The notes: a model not told the origin generated them from the letters alone. 64,000 nt of DNA from Actinotalea solisilvae (GCF_016464425.1 NZ_JADDKQ010000003.1:248001-312000); one strand, 5' to 3'; numbered from the stretch's first letter, positions 29,082-37,771 are shown. Translations and numbers: made by a program.

Positions 29082-29164
29082 GTTCGGTGGCCCGGCTGAC
29101 CTCGAGGGTCCCGTGGCTTTGCGTCCCCGCCTCGCGACGGGTTTGCCTTTTTCGCTGACGTGAC
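29082..29164 (-). promoter_or_regulatory. class I c-di-GMP riboswitch (GEMM-I)
   Basis: Read on the minus strand, the blocks match the GEMM-I aptamer in order. GGCAAACCCGTC is followed by a GCGA tetraloop closing the first stem; next come GGGACGCAAAGCCACGGG, CAGCCGGGCCACCGA and the downstream gene. A -10 box TAGAGT lies at 29171-29166, putting the RNA start just before the aptamer. The only gene downstream is the 53-residue ORF. Whether binding turns it on or off cannot be told: no T-rich terminator is visible between aptamer and start, so translation control is more likely. Confidence 0.95.
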
Positions 29165-29339
29165 GACTCTAACGGGGAGCCTCGCCGTGGCCGAGGGCCT
29201 CTGCGGGCCACCACCCGTTCGGGCGAGCGCTTTCACCCGCTGCGTCCCGCGTGCCGACGTGCGCCGCGGGCCGCTCTCGCCCTCGCGGCGGGACACGCAG
29301 CCCGACACGTCGCGGGCCTCGTCGGCAGTGCGGTTCGCC

Positions 29340-29366
29340 TCACAACCGGCGTGGGGCGGCCGATCC
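29340..29366 (+). promoter_or_regulatory. sigma-28-type promoter for the M15 peptidase gene
   Basis: TCAC, 15 bp, GCCGATCC. The stretch CTCACAACCGGCGT and the following GGGCGGCCGATC are nearly identical to the cheB promoter on the other strand. Confidence 0.8.
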
Positions 29367-29394
29367 GACGGACGACCCGGCAGAAGGAGCACGT

Positions 29395-30036
29395 GTGGAC
29401 GGCGTCGCGGCGGTCAGCCAGCGCATCGGGGAGATCGAGGGTCGCCTCGCGCTCCTCGGCTTCGCGCGCGCCTCGGCGTCGGGCGTGCTGGGCGGCGGTC
29501 CGGCGCCGGCGGTCGCGACGACCGGCATCGCGTCGGCCGGCGGCGCGTCGGCCGACTTCGCGTCCGCCCTCGCGACCGAGGTCGCGAGCACCGCCACCAC
29601 GGCCGACGTCGGCTCCGGCAAGGCGCTCGTCGACGCCAAGGGCGTGCCGATCGAGCTCAAGCAGTACGGCAACGGCAAGGTCCCCGCCGCGGCGCTCAGC
29701 CCCGTCGCCGGGACGAGCCACACGCTCTGGACCCCCGCCGCACGCTCGCTCGAGGCGCTGCGCGACGCGGCCGCCGCCGACGGCGTGACGATCGGGATGA
29801 CCGACTCCTACCGGACGTACGCGTCGCAGGTCGACCTCGCCGAGCGCAAGGGCCTGTACTCGCAGGGCGGCCTCGCCGCCGCGCCGGGCACGAGCATGCA
29901 CGGCTGGGGCATGGCCGTGGACCTGTCGCTCGACGCGCGCGCCCAGGCGTGGATGCGCGAGCACGCCGGCGCGTACGGCTTCGTCGAGGACACGCCGCGC
30001 GAGCCGTGGCACTGGGGCTACCACCCCACCCACTGA
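29395..30036 (+). CDS. VanY-like M15 D-Ala-D-Ala carboxypeptidase, flagellum-linked
   Basis: 213 residues. The C-terminal domain has the zinc-peptidase motifs of the VanY/M15 family: SYRTYASQVDLAERKG, SMHGWGMAVDLSLD with His and Asp ligands, and PWHWGYHP with the last His. The first 20 residues, VDGVAAVSQRIGEIEGRLAL, are like the N-termini of actinobacterial flagellar wall hydrolases, and no normal signal peptide is seen. With its sigma-28-type promoter, it probably opens peptidoglycan for the flagellar rod, a FlgJ-like role (inferred). AAGGAGC lies 4 bases before GTG 29395. Confidence 0.85.
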   Translation: MDGVAAVSQRIGEIEGRLALLGFARASASGVLGGGPAPAVATTGIASAGGASADFASALATEVASTATTADVGSGKALVDAKGVPIELKQYGNGKVPAAALSPVAGTSHTLWTPAARSLEALRDAAAADGVTIGMTDSYRTYASQVDLAERKGLYSQGGLAAAPGTSMHGWGMAVDLSLDARAQAWMREHAGAYGFVEDTPREPWHWGYHPTH

Positions 30037-30057
30037 CGCACCCGGTCGCCGGCGCGC

Positions 30058-30105
30058 GGACGCCGAGGTCGCTGGTGACCTGGGAGACCAGCGACCTCGG
30101 CGTCC
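30058..30105. terminator. strong bidirectional hairpin terminator
   Basis: A perfect 19-bp stem (30058-30076 with 30087-30105; core GACGCCGAGGTCGCTGGT) and a 10-base loop lie between the convergent M15 peptidase gene and the end of the che operon. Confidence 0.85.
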
Positions 30106-30130
30106 GTGCGGGGGAGCGCCGCGCGGGTGG

Positions 30131-30619
30131 TCAGATGACCATGACCGACAGGGAGCCCGTGCCGTAGCCGGCGATGGTGAGCTCCATGTCGACGCGCGGG
30201 ACGTAGGCGAGGAGCCACCGCTGGATGTCGGCGGCCAGCGCCTCGCGCGGCGCGTACGCCTCGTAGAGCCGCACGTGGGGAGCGTCGTCCTTGTTGAAGA
30301 GCGACGCCATGATGTTGAGGATCTCGGCCGCGTTGTCGTAGAGCGCGGGCGTGATCATGCCCTTCTCGACGGCGTCGGCGGCGCCGGCCGCCGGCATGAG
30401 GGCGATCGCCGCGCCGCTGTGGGCCGTGAGCGAGAGGTCCATGAGGACGATGGCGCGCAGGGCGAGCTGGTCGTCGACGTACGCGGCCACGGTCGCGCCC
30501 GCCGGCACGCGCGTGTCGACCGGCGGCGTGCCGACCTGGGCCTCGACGTCGCGGCCGAGCAGGCCCTCGAGGAGCTCGCGGACCTCGAGGGCGGCCGGCA
30601 GGGGGCTCTTGGCGTTCAT
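30131..30619 (-). CDS. CheC/CheX-like protein of unknown function
   Basis: 162 residues, last gene of the cheB operon. YDNAAEILNIMASLFN contains Glu99 and Asn102 in the ExxN arrangement that dephosphorylates CheY-P in CheC and CheX, at the same residue numbers as in the CheX of this operon. The rest (ATVAAYVDDQLALRAIVLMD, SGAAIALMP) fits the alternating strands of that fold. Overall similarity is weak, so this is an inference. The ATG overlaps the upstream cheY stop by 4 bases. A second CheY-P phosphatase or a CheD/FliY-like role is possible. Confidence 0.6.
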   Translation of the reverse strand: MNAKSPLPAALEVRELLEGLLGRDVEAQVGTPPVDTRVPAGATVAAYVDDQLALRAIVLMDLSLTAHSGAAIALMPAAGAADAVEKGMITPALYDNAAEILNIMASLFNKDDAPHVRLYEAYAPREALAADIQRWLLAYVPRVDMELTIAGYGTGSLSVMVI

Positions 30620-30975
30620 GCGAGGAACGGCTCGATCGTGTCGCGGAAGGTGTCCGCGGTGAAGGGCTTCGCGATGAGGAAGAGCGCGCCCTCGGCCTCG
30701 GCCTGCTCGCGCATCTCCGTCGAGCCCTCTGACGTCACGAACCCGAACGGCGTCTCGATGCCCTCCCGGCGCATCGCGCGCAGGAAGTCGATGCCGGTCA
30801 TCTCGGGCATGTTCCAGTCGGACAGGACGAGGTCCGGGTCCTCCTGGCGCACGATCTCCAGGCCCGCGGCGCCGTCGGGCGCCTCGGTGACCTCCCAGTC
30901 GAAACCTGCCTGGCGCAGGGTGCGGACGACGATCTGGCGCATGACGCGGCTGTCGTCGGCGACGAGGACTCTCAT
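30616..30975 (-). CDS. cheY: CheY-like single-domain response regulator (second)
   Basis: 119 residues, receiver domain only. The acidic pair is in VLVADDSRVMR, phospho-Asp53 in LVLSDWNMPEMTG, the Thr/Ser switch in FVTSEGS and the Lys in IAKPFT. All active-site residues are present. ATG 30975 is preceded by GAGGTGG. It lies 61 bases after cheX and overlaps the next gene by 4 bases. With the other CheY 500 bases away, one may bind the motor and the other act as phosphate sink or control something else. Confidence 0.93.
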   Translation of the reverse strand: MRVLVADDSRVMRQIVVRTLRQAGFDWEVTEAPDGAAGLEIVRQEDPDLVLSDWNMPEMTGIDFLRAMRREGIETPFGFVTSEGSTEMREQAEAEGALFLIAKPFTADTFRDTIEPFLA

Positions 30976-31036
30976 CGGTACCACCTCGGTCGTACGGGGA
31001 ACACAGGATCGGTCGGGGGCGTCGGGGTCGTGCGCG

Positions 31037-31507
31037 TCACCGGATGCTCCACAGGCTGAGCACCAGGAGCCGGCCGCGCCAGTCGAGCGTCAGGCGGTGC
31101 AGCAGCTCGCCGACGTCGCCGCGCGGCTCGGTGCGGTCGACGACGGGCAGGCCGAGCGCGTGCGGGTCGACGACGAGCGCCTTGACGTTGCCGCCGACGA
31201 CGTTCGCGACCTCGCCCAGCGCGTCGACCAGGTCGGCGTCGGACACGTCGTCGTCGGCCTCGAGACCGAGCAGGGCGCGCGCGAGGTCCTCGGCGGTCGC
31301 CTCCTCGGTGCTCAGCAGCACGCGGCCCGCGGCCGGGCCGTGCACGTCGACCCACGCGTGGATCTCGCGCCCGAGCGCGGGGACGGGCCCGTCCCAGGGG
31401 CGCAGCGTCCCGGGCTCGGAGTCCACCATGGACGCGAAGAGGTCCTCCGCGATGCTGAGGACGGGGTCCGTGCCCCCGAAGGCCTCGATGTCGACGGCGG
31501 CGCTCAT
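31037..31507 (-). CDS. cheX: CheX-like CheY-P phosphatase
   Basis: 156 residues. DVSDADLVDALGEVANVVGG has Glu99 and Asn102 in the ExxN catalytic pattern, followed about 20 residues later by the conserved Pro (LGLPVV). The C-terminus WRGRLLVLSLWSI forms the last strands. It is expected to strip phosphate from CheY-P in the cytoplasm, ending the signal. The ATG overlaps the upstream cheY stop by 4 bases. Similarity is by motif and context more than by whole-length identity. Confidence 0.8.
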   Translation of the reverse strand: MSAAVDIEAFGGTDPVLSIAEDLFASMVDSEPGTLRPWDGPVPALGREIHAWVDVHGPAAGRVLLSTEEATAEDLARALLGLEADDDVSDADLVDALGEVANVVGGNVKALVVDPHALGLPVVDRTEPRGDVGELLHRLTLDWRGRLLVLSLWSIR

Positions 31508-31887
31508 GCGATCTCCTCCTGCTGGACCAGCCCGAGGAGCTGGAGCTTGTCCCTGATGGCGTCCGCCGTGAACGGCTTGATGACGTACTCGTGCGCGCCG
31601 GCGGCGAGGGCACGGACGATCTGCCCGTGCTCGCTCTCGGTCGTCACCATCATGAGCGTGACGTCGCGCCACGCGCGGTTCGCGCGCACCGCACCGACGA
31701 ACTCGAGCCCGTCCATGACGGGCATGTTCCAGTCGATGCAGCACAGGTCCACGACGGTCCCGGACTCGAGGACGTCGAGCGCCGCGCGCCCGTCCCCGGC
31801 CTCGATCGTCTCGAACCCGAGCGGGTGGAGCGTGCTCGCGACGATCCGCCGCATGACGCGCGAGTCGTCGATCACCAGTGCCTTCAT
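31504..31887 (-). CDS. cheY: CheY-like single-domain response regulator (first)
   Basis: 127 residues. ALVIDDSRVMRR gives the acidic pair, phospho-Asp52 is in CCIDWNMPVMDG, the Thr is in MMVTTES and the Lys in YVIKPFTAD. All signalling residues are intact. It overlaps cheR upstream and cheX downstream by 4 bases each, so expression of the phosphorylated signal and its phosphatase is tightly coupled. Confidence 0.94.
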   Translation of the reverse strand: MKALVIDDSRVMRRIVASTLHPLGFETIEAGDGRAALDVLESGTVVDLCCIDWNMPVMDGLEFVGAVRANRAWRDVTLMMVTTESEHGQIVRALAAGAHEYVIKPFTADAIRDKLQLLGLVQQEEIA

Positions 31888-32723
31888 GCTGCCCTCCGTG
31901 CGGCCAGCCGGTAGACGGAGCTGCGCCCGACCGGCACCCGCTCCCACCCGTCGTCGATGCCGATGGTCGTCTCGGCGGCGCCGAGCAGCAGGTAGCCGCC
32001 CGGTCGCACGACCTGCTGCACGCGGCGCAGGACGTCGCGCTTGGTGGCCAGGTCGAAGTAGATGAGCACGTTGCGCAGGAACACGATGTCGAAGGGACCG
32101 CCGAGCGGCGGCGCCTCGAGCAGGTTGTGCTTCGCGAACGTCACGGCCTGCCGCAGGGGCGCGGCGACCTCCCAGTCGGCCCCCGAGCGCGTGAAGTGCT
32201 TGACGAGCATCGGTGCGGGCAGGCCGCGGTTCACCTCGAGCTGGCTGTACCGGCCCGTGCGCGCGCGGTCGACCATCTGCTGCGAGAGGTCGGTCGCGAC
32301 GATCCGCAGCGACGTCTGCGGGACGAGGTCGGCGAGCGCCATCGCGATGGAGTAGGGCTCCTGCCCGCTCGAGCACGCCGCGGACCAGATCCGCAGCGGG
32401 CCGGCGCCGAACGCGCCGCGCGCCTCGAGGAGCTCGGGCACCACGTGGTTCGCGAGCGCCTGGAACGGCTGGGCGTCGCGGAACCACGACGTCTCGTTGG
32501 TCGTGAGTGCCTCGACGACCTGCTCGACGGCGGCCGGCTGGGCGAGCGGCGGCGCGGCGCGCACCGAGCGGACGAACGCGTCGACGTCGGGCAGGCCCGC
32601 GGCGCGCGCGAGCGGCAGCAGGCGGCTCTCGACGAGGTACTCCTTGCCGGCCTCGAGCTGGATGGCGCTGCGGCGGCGCACGACGTCGGCGACCCAGGCG
32701 AAGGAGTCGGGTGCGAGGCTCAT
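31884..32723 (-). CDS. cheR: chemotaxis protein methyltransferase CheR
   Basis: Methylates glutamates of chemoreceptors using S-adenosylmethionine. 279 residues. The N-terminal domain contains TTNETSWFRD; the SAM-binding part has IWSAACSSGQEPYSIAM and VATDLSQQMVDRAR; FDIVFLRNVLIYFD and GGYLLLGAAET complete the fold. No C-terminal TPR extension is present. It overlaps cheB and cheY by 4 bases on each side. Confidence 0.96.
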   Translation of the reverse strand: MSLAPDSFAWVADVVRRRSAIQLEAGKEYLVESRLLPLARAAGLPDVDAFVRSVRAAPPLAQPAAVEQVVEALTTNETSWFRDAQPFQALANHVVPELLEARGAFGAGPLRIWSAACSSGQEPYSIAMALADLVPQTSLRIVATDLSQQMVDRARTGRYSQLEVNRGLPAPMLVKHFTRSGADWEVAAPLRQAVTFAKHNLLEAPPLGGPFDIVFLRNVLIYFDLATKRDVLRRVQQVVRPGGYLLLGAAETTIGIDDGWERVPVGRSSVYRLAARRAA

Positions 32724-33865
32724 CGGCCCGCCCCGGCGGCGTGCAGGTCGCCCGCGGCGGTGCGCGCGAGCAGGGTCGCGGCGATCTCCTCGACGGGCAT
32801 GACGGCGTGCGCGAGCCCCGCGCCCGCGACCGCGCCCGGCATGCCCCAGACGACGCTGGACGCCTCGTCCTGCACGACGACGTGGCCACCCGCGCCGACG
32901 ACCGCCTCGCAGCCCGCGCGGCCGTCCGAGCCCATGCCCGTGAGGACCACGGTGAGCAGGTCGCCGCCGTAGACGGCGACCGCGGAGCGGAGCATGACGT
33001 CGACCGCGGGGCGGCAGAAGTTCACGGGCGGGCCCTGGTGCAGGCGCGTGCGCGCACCCGACGGCGCGGGGACGAGCTCGAGGTGCTGGTCGCCGGGTGC
33101 GATGTAGACGGTGCCGGGCGCGAGGGTCTCGCCGTCGCCGGCCTCGACGACCGTGCTGGGGCCGAGGCGGTCCAGGCGCGCCGCGAGCTGCCGCGTGAAG
33201 ACGGGCGGCATGTGCTGGACGACGACCATCGGTACCGGGAGCGCGGTCGGCATCGCGCCGAGCAGGCGCGAGAGGGCCTCGGGCCCGCCCGTCGACGAGC
33301 CGAGGACGACGGCGCGCACGGGCCGGCGCGGGCCCTCGGGGCGCGGGCGCAGCCGGACGGGGGTGCGGCCCGCGGCCGGACGGACGGCGGCCGGGGCGCC
33401 GGGGGCGGCGGTCGCCGCCGCGCCGGACGCGGGCACTGGGCCGCGCAGGCCGCCGGGCCGCGGGACGAGCGCCTTGATGCGGGGCACGAGGTCGGACGCG
33501 ACGCGCGCGAGCGACTCCTGCACGCTGCCGACGTTCGCGGGCTTGGTGACGTAGTCCGTCGCGCCCGCGGCGAGCGCGTCGAGCGTCGCGACGGCGCCGC
33601 GCTCGGTGAGCGTCGAGAACATGATGATCGGCATGCGGTGGCCGGCCTTGCGCAGCGCGCGCACCGCGTCGAGGCCGTCCATGACGGGCATCTCGATGTC
33701 CATCGTCACGAGGTCGGGCGCGAGCTGCTCGACCTTGCCCACCGCGATCTGACCGTTCGCGGCGATGCCGACGACCTCGATCGCCGGGTCGGCCGAGAGC
33801 ACGTCGGTGACCAGCCGGCGGACGACGACGGAGTCGTCGACCACCAGGACCCTGATCGGTGCCAC
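32720..33865 (-). CDS. cheB: chemotaxis response regulator-methylesterase CheB
   Basis: 381 residues. The receiver domain (VLVVDDSVVVRR, phospho-Asp56 in VTMDIEMPVMDG, KPANVG) is joined by an Ala/Pro/Arg linker (about 135-183) to the esterase domain. Its triad is visible: Ser191 in VLGSSTGGPEAL, His in VVVQHMPPVFT and Asp in GMGSDGRAG. It removes receptor methyl groups during adaptation. It is first in an operon of six genes, with a sigma-28-type promoter 55-81 bases upstream of the start. Confidence 0.97.
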   Translation of the reverse strand: MAPIRVLVVDDSVVVRRLVTDVLSADPAIEVVGIAANGQIAVGKVEQLAPDLVTMDIEMPVMDGLDAVRALRKAGHRMPIIMFSTLTERGAVATLDALAAGATDYVTKPANVGSVQESLARVASDLVPRIKALVPRPGGLRGPVPASGAAATAAPGAPAAVRPAAGRTPVRLRPRPEGPRRPVRAVVLGSSTGGPEALSRLLGAMPTALPVPMVVVQHMPPVFTRQLAARLDRLGPSTVVEAGDGETLAPGTVYIAPGDQHLELVPAPSGARTRLHQGPPVNFCRPAVDVMLRSAVAVYGGDLLTVVLTGMGSDGRAGCEAVVGAGGHVVVQDEASSVVWGMPGAVAGAGLAHAVMPVEEIAATLLARTAAGDLHAAGAGR

Positions 33866-33919
33866 GCGTGTCCTCCGCTCGTCGCCACTCCTCGGCAGGG
33901 ACCTCCCGCGCCGGGTTCC

Positions 33920-33946
33920 AGATCGGCCGCCCGACGCCGGTTGTGA
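33920..33946 (-). promoter_or_regulatory. sigma-28-type promoter for the cheB operon
   Basis: TCAC, 15 bp, GCCGATCT on the minus strand. It is nearly identical to the M15 peptidase promoter over CTCACAACCGGCGT and the -10 region. Confidence 0.8.
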
Positions 33947-33958
33947 GCGTCGGGCGGC
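33926..33958 (-). terminator. hairpin overlapping the cheB promoter
   Basis: Perfect 12-bp arms (GCCGCCCGACGC at 33926-33937, complement at 33947-33958) enclose a 9-base loop that contains the promoter's -35 TCAC. As RNA from the receptor gene upstream it would form a terminator; as DNA it is a palindrome centred on the promoter. Confidence 0.55.
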
Positions 33959-33980
33959 GGGTTCAGCAGGTGAAAGCGGC

Positions 33981-33997
33981 GACCCGCCGAGCGGGTC
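33981..33997 (-). terminator. short hairpin after the receptor gene
   Basis: GACCCGC-cga-GCGGGTC, 21 bases past the stop of the 637-residue receptor gene. There is no T-run. Together with the next hairpin it may end the cheA transcript. Confidence 0.5.
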
Positions 33998-34017
33998 GGC
34001 CGACGTCGACGCGCGCG

Positions 34018-35931
34018 TCAGTACGTGAAGGTCGCGACGCGGGCGCGCAGCTCGGCCGCCATCGCGGCGAGCTCGGCGACCGACGTCTGGAGCTGCGTGA
34101 GCACCTGGCTCGCGCCCGCCGACGCGGTCGCGACGCCCGTGATGTTCTGCGCGATCTCGCCCGAGCCCGCCGCGACCTCCTCGACGCCGCGGCTCATCTC
34201 GCTCGTCGTGGCCTGCTGCTCCTCGACCGCCGAGGCGATCGTCGACTGGAAGTCGCTGATGCGCCCGATGACGCCCGTGATCTCGCCGATCGCAGTGACC
34301 GCTGACGCGGTCATCGCCTGGTTCGCGCTGATGCGCGCGGCGATGTCCTCGGCGGCGCGCGCGGACTCGCGCGCGAGCTCCTTGACCTCGCCCGCGACGA
34401 CCGCGAACCCGCGGCCCGCCTCGCCCGCGCGGGCGGCCTCGATGGTCGCGTTGAGCGCGAGGAGGTTGGTCTGCTCGGCGATGCCGGTGATCACGCGGAC
34501 GACCGTGCCGATCTCCTCGGCGCTCCGCCCCAGCGCGCTCACCGCCTCCGCCGTGGTCCGCGACTGCTCGGCCCCGCGCTCCGCGACGCCCGCGGCCTCG
34601 GCGGCGTTCTGCGCGATCTCCTGGATCGACGCGCCCATCTGCTGCGCGCCGCCCGCGACGGCCCGGACGTTCTGGCTGACCTCCTCGGCGGCCGCCGCGA
34701 CGACGCCGGCCTGGACCGCCGTCTCCTCGGACGAGGCGGTGACCTGGGCGCCCGCGGCGGACATCTCCTCGCTCGCCTGCGCGAGCGTCGTCGCGGCATC
34801 GGCGACCTGCGCGAGCGTCTCGCGCAGCGCGGCCTGGGCGGTCGCGAGGGAGCGCGCCATCTCGCCGAGCTCGTCCCGGCTCGTGACGTCGGCCTCGACC
34901 GTGAGGTCGCCCGCCGCCATCGCGTCGAGCGAGGCGCGCACCCGGGCGACCGAGCGGCGGACCTGGGCCGCCGTGAGCAGGCCGAGCCCCACGAGCACGA
35001 CGAGCGCGAGCGCGATCGTCACGCGCATCGTCGTCCGGGACGACGCCGCCTGCGTCTCCGCCTGCGCCGCCGCCTCGTCCATGAGCCGGGTGACGTCGTC
35101 GGTCGCGGCGTCGAGGTACCGCGTGTACTCGATGGTGATGGGCTCGAGCCGCCCGCCGAGGAGGCGCGCGTACTCGGTGCGGTCGTCGTCGAGCGCGGGG
35201 CGCAGCAGCTCGTCGTCGCGCACCGCGGTCCAGCGGGCCTGCGCGTCGACGAACTCGTCGAAGCCCTCGAGCGCGATCCCGCTGCCCTGGACGTGCGCGA
35301 TGTCGGCGGCGATCTGCTCGTCGTTCGTGCCCATCCGGTTGGTGAAGGGCTGCTTGGTGCCGGGCAGCTCGTGCGCGGCGATCTGCGCGAGGATCGTCAC
35401 GGCCTCGGCCTGGTTCTCGCGCAGCCGGCTGAGCGGCGCCGCGGCGTCCTCCTGCAGGCGCGCGAGCCCGGCGGTGTTCTCCGCCATGGCCTCCATGCCG
35501 GTGACGACGCCCATGCCGAGGCCGCCGCAGGCGAGGACCGCGACGGCGACGAGCACGAGGATCTTGGTCCGGACCGAGCGGTCCGCGTACCAGCCGAGCC
35601 CGCGGCGGCGCGGGGCGCCGGGCCGCGCGACCACCGCCGTCGCCGACGCGCCGTCGGCGGGTCCGTCGTCGTGCCCGCCGTCGCCGGGCGTGGTGTCGCC
35701 GGGCGCGGCGTCGTCGAGCGCGACGTCAGCGGGCCCTGCGACGACCGAGCGCTGCGTGGGGACGTCGTCGAGGAGGTCCGGCGCGCCGTCGGGCGCGGTG
35801 CCGTCCCGCTCGAGCAGGGCGACGGAGGGCGGGGCGGTGGCGGGGTCGGGTACGGGGGTGTCCCGGCGCGGTGCACGGCTCCGCCCCCCGGGCACGGGCA
35901 GTGCACGGAGCGCGGTGAACGGCGAACGCAT
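34018..35931 (-). CDS. methyl-accepting chemotaxis protein, long cytoplasmic N-terminus
   Basis: 637 residues. An unusual Pro/Asp-rich N-terminal tail of about 118 residues carries VPTQRS at 57-62. A membrane helix near 122-143, an extracellular four-helix-type ligand domain of about 165 residues, a second helix near 308-330 and a HAMP domain ([25 protein letters not shown]) follow. The signalling domain has the hairpin tip [41 protein letters not shown], cited here in part. It ends RVATFTY. It is the last gene of cheA-cheW-mcp-mcp. The ligand is unknown. Confidence 0.95.
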   Translation of the reverse strand: MRSPFTALRALPVPGGRSRAPRRDTPVPDPATAPPSVALLERDGTAPDGAPDLLDDVPTQRSVVAGPADVALDDAAPGDTTPGDGGHDDGPADGASATAVVARPGAPRRRGLGWYADRSVRTKILVLVAVAVLACGGLGMGVVTGMEAMAENTAGLARLQEDAAAPLSRLRENQAEAVTILAQIAAHELPGTKQPFTNRMGTNDEQIAADIAHVQGSGIALEGFDEFVDAQARWTAVRDDELLRPALDDDRTEYARLLGGRLEPITIEYTRYLDAATDDVTRLMDEAAAQAETQAASSRTTMRVTIALALVVLVGLGLLTAAQVRRSVARVRASLDAMAAGDLTVEADVTSRDELGEMARSLATAQAALRETLAQVADAATTLAQASEEMSAAGAQVTASSEETAVQAGVVAAAAEEVSQNVRAVAGGAQQMGASIQEIAQNAAEAAGVAERGAEQSRTTAEAVSALGRSAEEIGTVVRVITGIAEQTNLLALNATIEAARAGEAGRGFAVVAGEVKELARESARAAEDIAARISANQAMTASAVTAIGEITGVIGRISDFQSTIASAVEEQQATTSEMSRGVEEVAAGSGEIAQNITGVATASAGASQVLTQLQTSVAELAAMAAELRARVATFTY

Positions 35932-35998
35932 CGGGACTCCTCCTCGAGCCTGGTGGTGGCGCGACGGCCGGCGCGGTGGCGCCGGCCGTCGCGGTCGG

Positions 35999-37726
35999 TC
36001 AGTAGGTGAACGCCCCGACGCGGGTGCGCAGGTCGGCCGCCATCTCGGCGAGCTCGGCGATGGACGTCTGCACCTGGCCCAGCACCTCGGTCGACGACGA
36101 CGCGGCGGACGCGACGCCCGTGATGTTCACGGCGATCTCGCTCGACCCGGTCGCGGCCTCCTGCACGCCGCGGCTCATCTCGTTGGTCGTCGCGGTCTGC
36201 TCCTCGACGGCGCTCGCGATGGTGAGCTGGTAGTCGTTGATCGACGCGATGATCTGCGAGATCTCGCTGATCGCGGCGACGGCCGTCGTCGTGTCGGTCT
36301 GGATCGCCTCGACCCGTCGCGCGATGTCCTCCGTCGCCCGCGCCGTCTCCTGCGCGAGGTCCTTGACCTCGCCCGCCACGACCGCGAACCCCTTGCCCGC
36401 CTCGCCGGCGCGCGCGGCCTCGATGGTCGCGTTGAGCGCGAGGAGGTTGGTCTGCTCGGCGATCGACGTGATGACCTTGACCACGTTGCCGATCTCCTGC
36501 GAGGACGTGCCGAGCTTCGCGACGGACGACGTCGTCGTCTGGGCGACGTCGGTCGCCCGCGCCGCGACCTTGGCGGCCTCGGTCGCGTTCTGGGCGATCT
36601 CGCGGATCGAGGCGCCCATCTGCTCGGCGCCGGCCGCGACGGCCTGGACGTTGCGCGAGACCTGCTCGGCCGCGGCGGCGACGACGCCGGCCTGGACGCT
36701 GGTCTCCTCGGAGCCCGCGGCGACCTGCGCCCCGGCGGCCGACATCTCCTCGCTCGCGGCGGCGATCGTGCCCGACGCCTCGGCGACCTGCGCGAGCGTG
36801 CCGCGCAGGCTCTCCTGGGCGGTGGCGAGCGCGGCGGCCATGCGGCCGATCTCGTCGGCGCTCGTCACGGAGGCGGGGACGGTGAGGTCGCCCTCGGCCA
36901 TCGCGTCGAGCGAGCGCTCGACCTGGCCCAGCGAGCCGCGGATCGAGCGCGCCGTGACGATGCCGAGCGCGATCGACAGCAGCAGGCCGACGCCGAGCAC
37001 GGCGAACGTGACGGTCCTGGCGCGCGCGGCCTCGGCCTGGGCGGCCGACGCGATGCCCCCGACGTACTCGGTCGTACCGGCCTCGACCGTCTCGAGGTCG
37101 GCGACGAAGGCGTCGATCAGCGGCTGGCCGGAGGCCAGGCGGCGCTCCTCGTAACGGGCGCGGTTGTCGTCGAGGGCAGCGGGCAGCAGCTGGGTGTCGC
37201 GGACGTCCTTCCACTCCTCCCAGTGCTCGACGAAGGAGGTCCACTCCGGCGCGAGGCCGGTGAGCACCACGTTCAGCCGGTCGATCGGCGCCTGGATGTC
37301 GGCGTCGGTCTCGACGATCTTCTGGGCCCACGCCTGGCGCTCCTCGTCCGTCGCCGCCGCGGCGACCTGGGCGATGAGCATGCGCGCCTTGATCTCCTCC
37401 TGGTGGACGACCGCGAGGTCCGTGATCGTGCTGGCCTGGAGGTCGGCGAGGGTCTGTGTGTCCTCGGCCACGCCCTCGAGGTTGACCGTGCTCACGACGG
37501 CGCCGGCGACGGCCGTGAAGGCCATGACGCCGAGCGTCCCGAGGATCTTGGTCATGACGCCGCGGTCGGCGAAGAGCCGACGACGGCGCCCGCCCGTCGC
37601 TGGCGTGCCGGCCGCCGGTCCCGACGGCCCGGTGGGCACGGCGGAGGCCGAGCGCTGCGTGGGCACGGCGGGCAGGGCGCCGGTGCGCGCCTGCGGGGCG
37701 GCCGGGCGCTGGAGGGTCGTGGACAT
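35999..37726 (-). CDS. methyl-accepting chemotaxis protein, second of pair
   Basis: 575 residues. The short cytoplasmic N-terminus carries VPTQRS at 21-26, then a membrane helix near 60-82, an extracellular helical domain, a second helix near 250-270, HAMP ([25 protein letters not shown]) and the signalling domain with the usual tip [19 protein letters not shown]. It ends RVGAFTY, like its neighbour. The two receptors are close relatives in the cytoplasmic half, suggesting tandem duplication, but differ in the sensing domain. It lies 45 bases after cheW. Confidence 0.95.
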   Translation of the reverse strand: MSTTLQRPAAPQARTGALPAVPTQRSASAVPTGPSGPAAGTPATGGRRRRLFADRGVMTKILGTLGVMAFTAVAGAVVSTVNLEGVAEDTQTLADLQASTITDLAVVHQEEIKARMLIAQVAAAATDEERQAWAQKIVETDADIQAPIDRLNVVLTGLAPEWTSFVEHWEEWKDVRDTQLLPAALDDNRARYEERRLASGQPLIDAFVADLETVEAGTTEYVGGIASAAQAEAARARTVTFAVLGVGLLLSIALGIVTARSIRGSLGQVERSLDAMAEGDLTVPASVTSADEIGRMAAALATAQESLRGTLAQVAEASGTIAAASEEMSAAGAQVAAGSEETSVQAGVVAAAAEQVSRNVQAVAAGAEQMGASIREIAQNATEAAKVAARATDVAQTTTSSVAKLGTSSQEIGNVVKVITSIAEQTNLLALNATIEAARAGEAGKGFAVVAGEVKDLAQETARATEDIARRVEAIQTDTTTAVAAISEISQIIASINDYQLTIASAVEEQTATTNEMSRGVQEAATGSSEIAVNITGVASAASSSTEVLGQVQTSIAELAEMAADLRTRVGAFTY

Positions 37727-37771
37727 GCGGTGCTCCTCGTGAGCGGGGGGCTGGTGGCGGGGGGCGGAGGG

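Noticed and set aside
29225-33985. Similar GGTGAAAGCG stretches followed by CCCG/CGGG hairpins near 29230 (minus) and 33967 (plus)
   Set aside because: They lie at different distances and orientations relative to the promoters nearby, and the shared part is too short in GC-rich DNA to claim a regulatory site.
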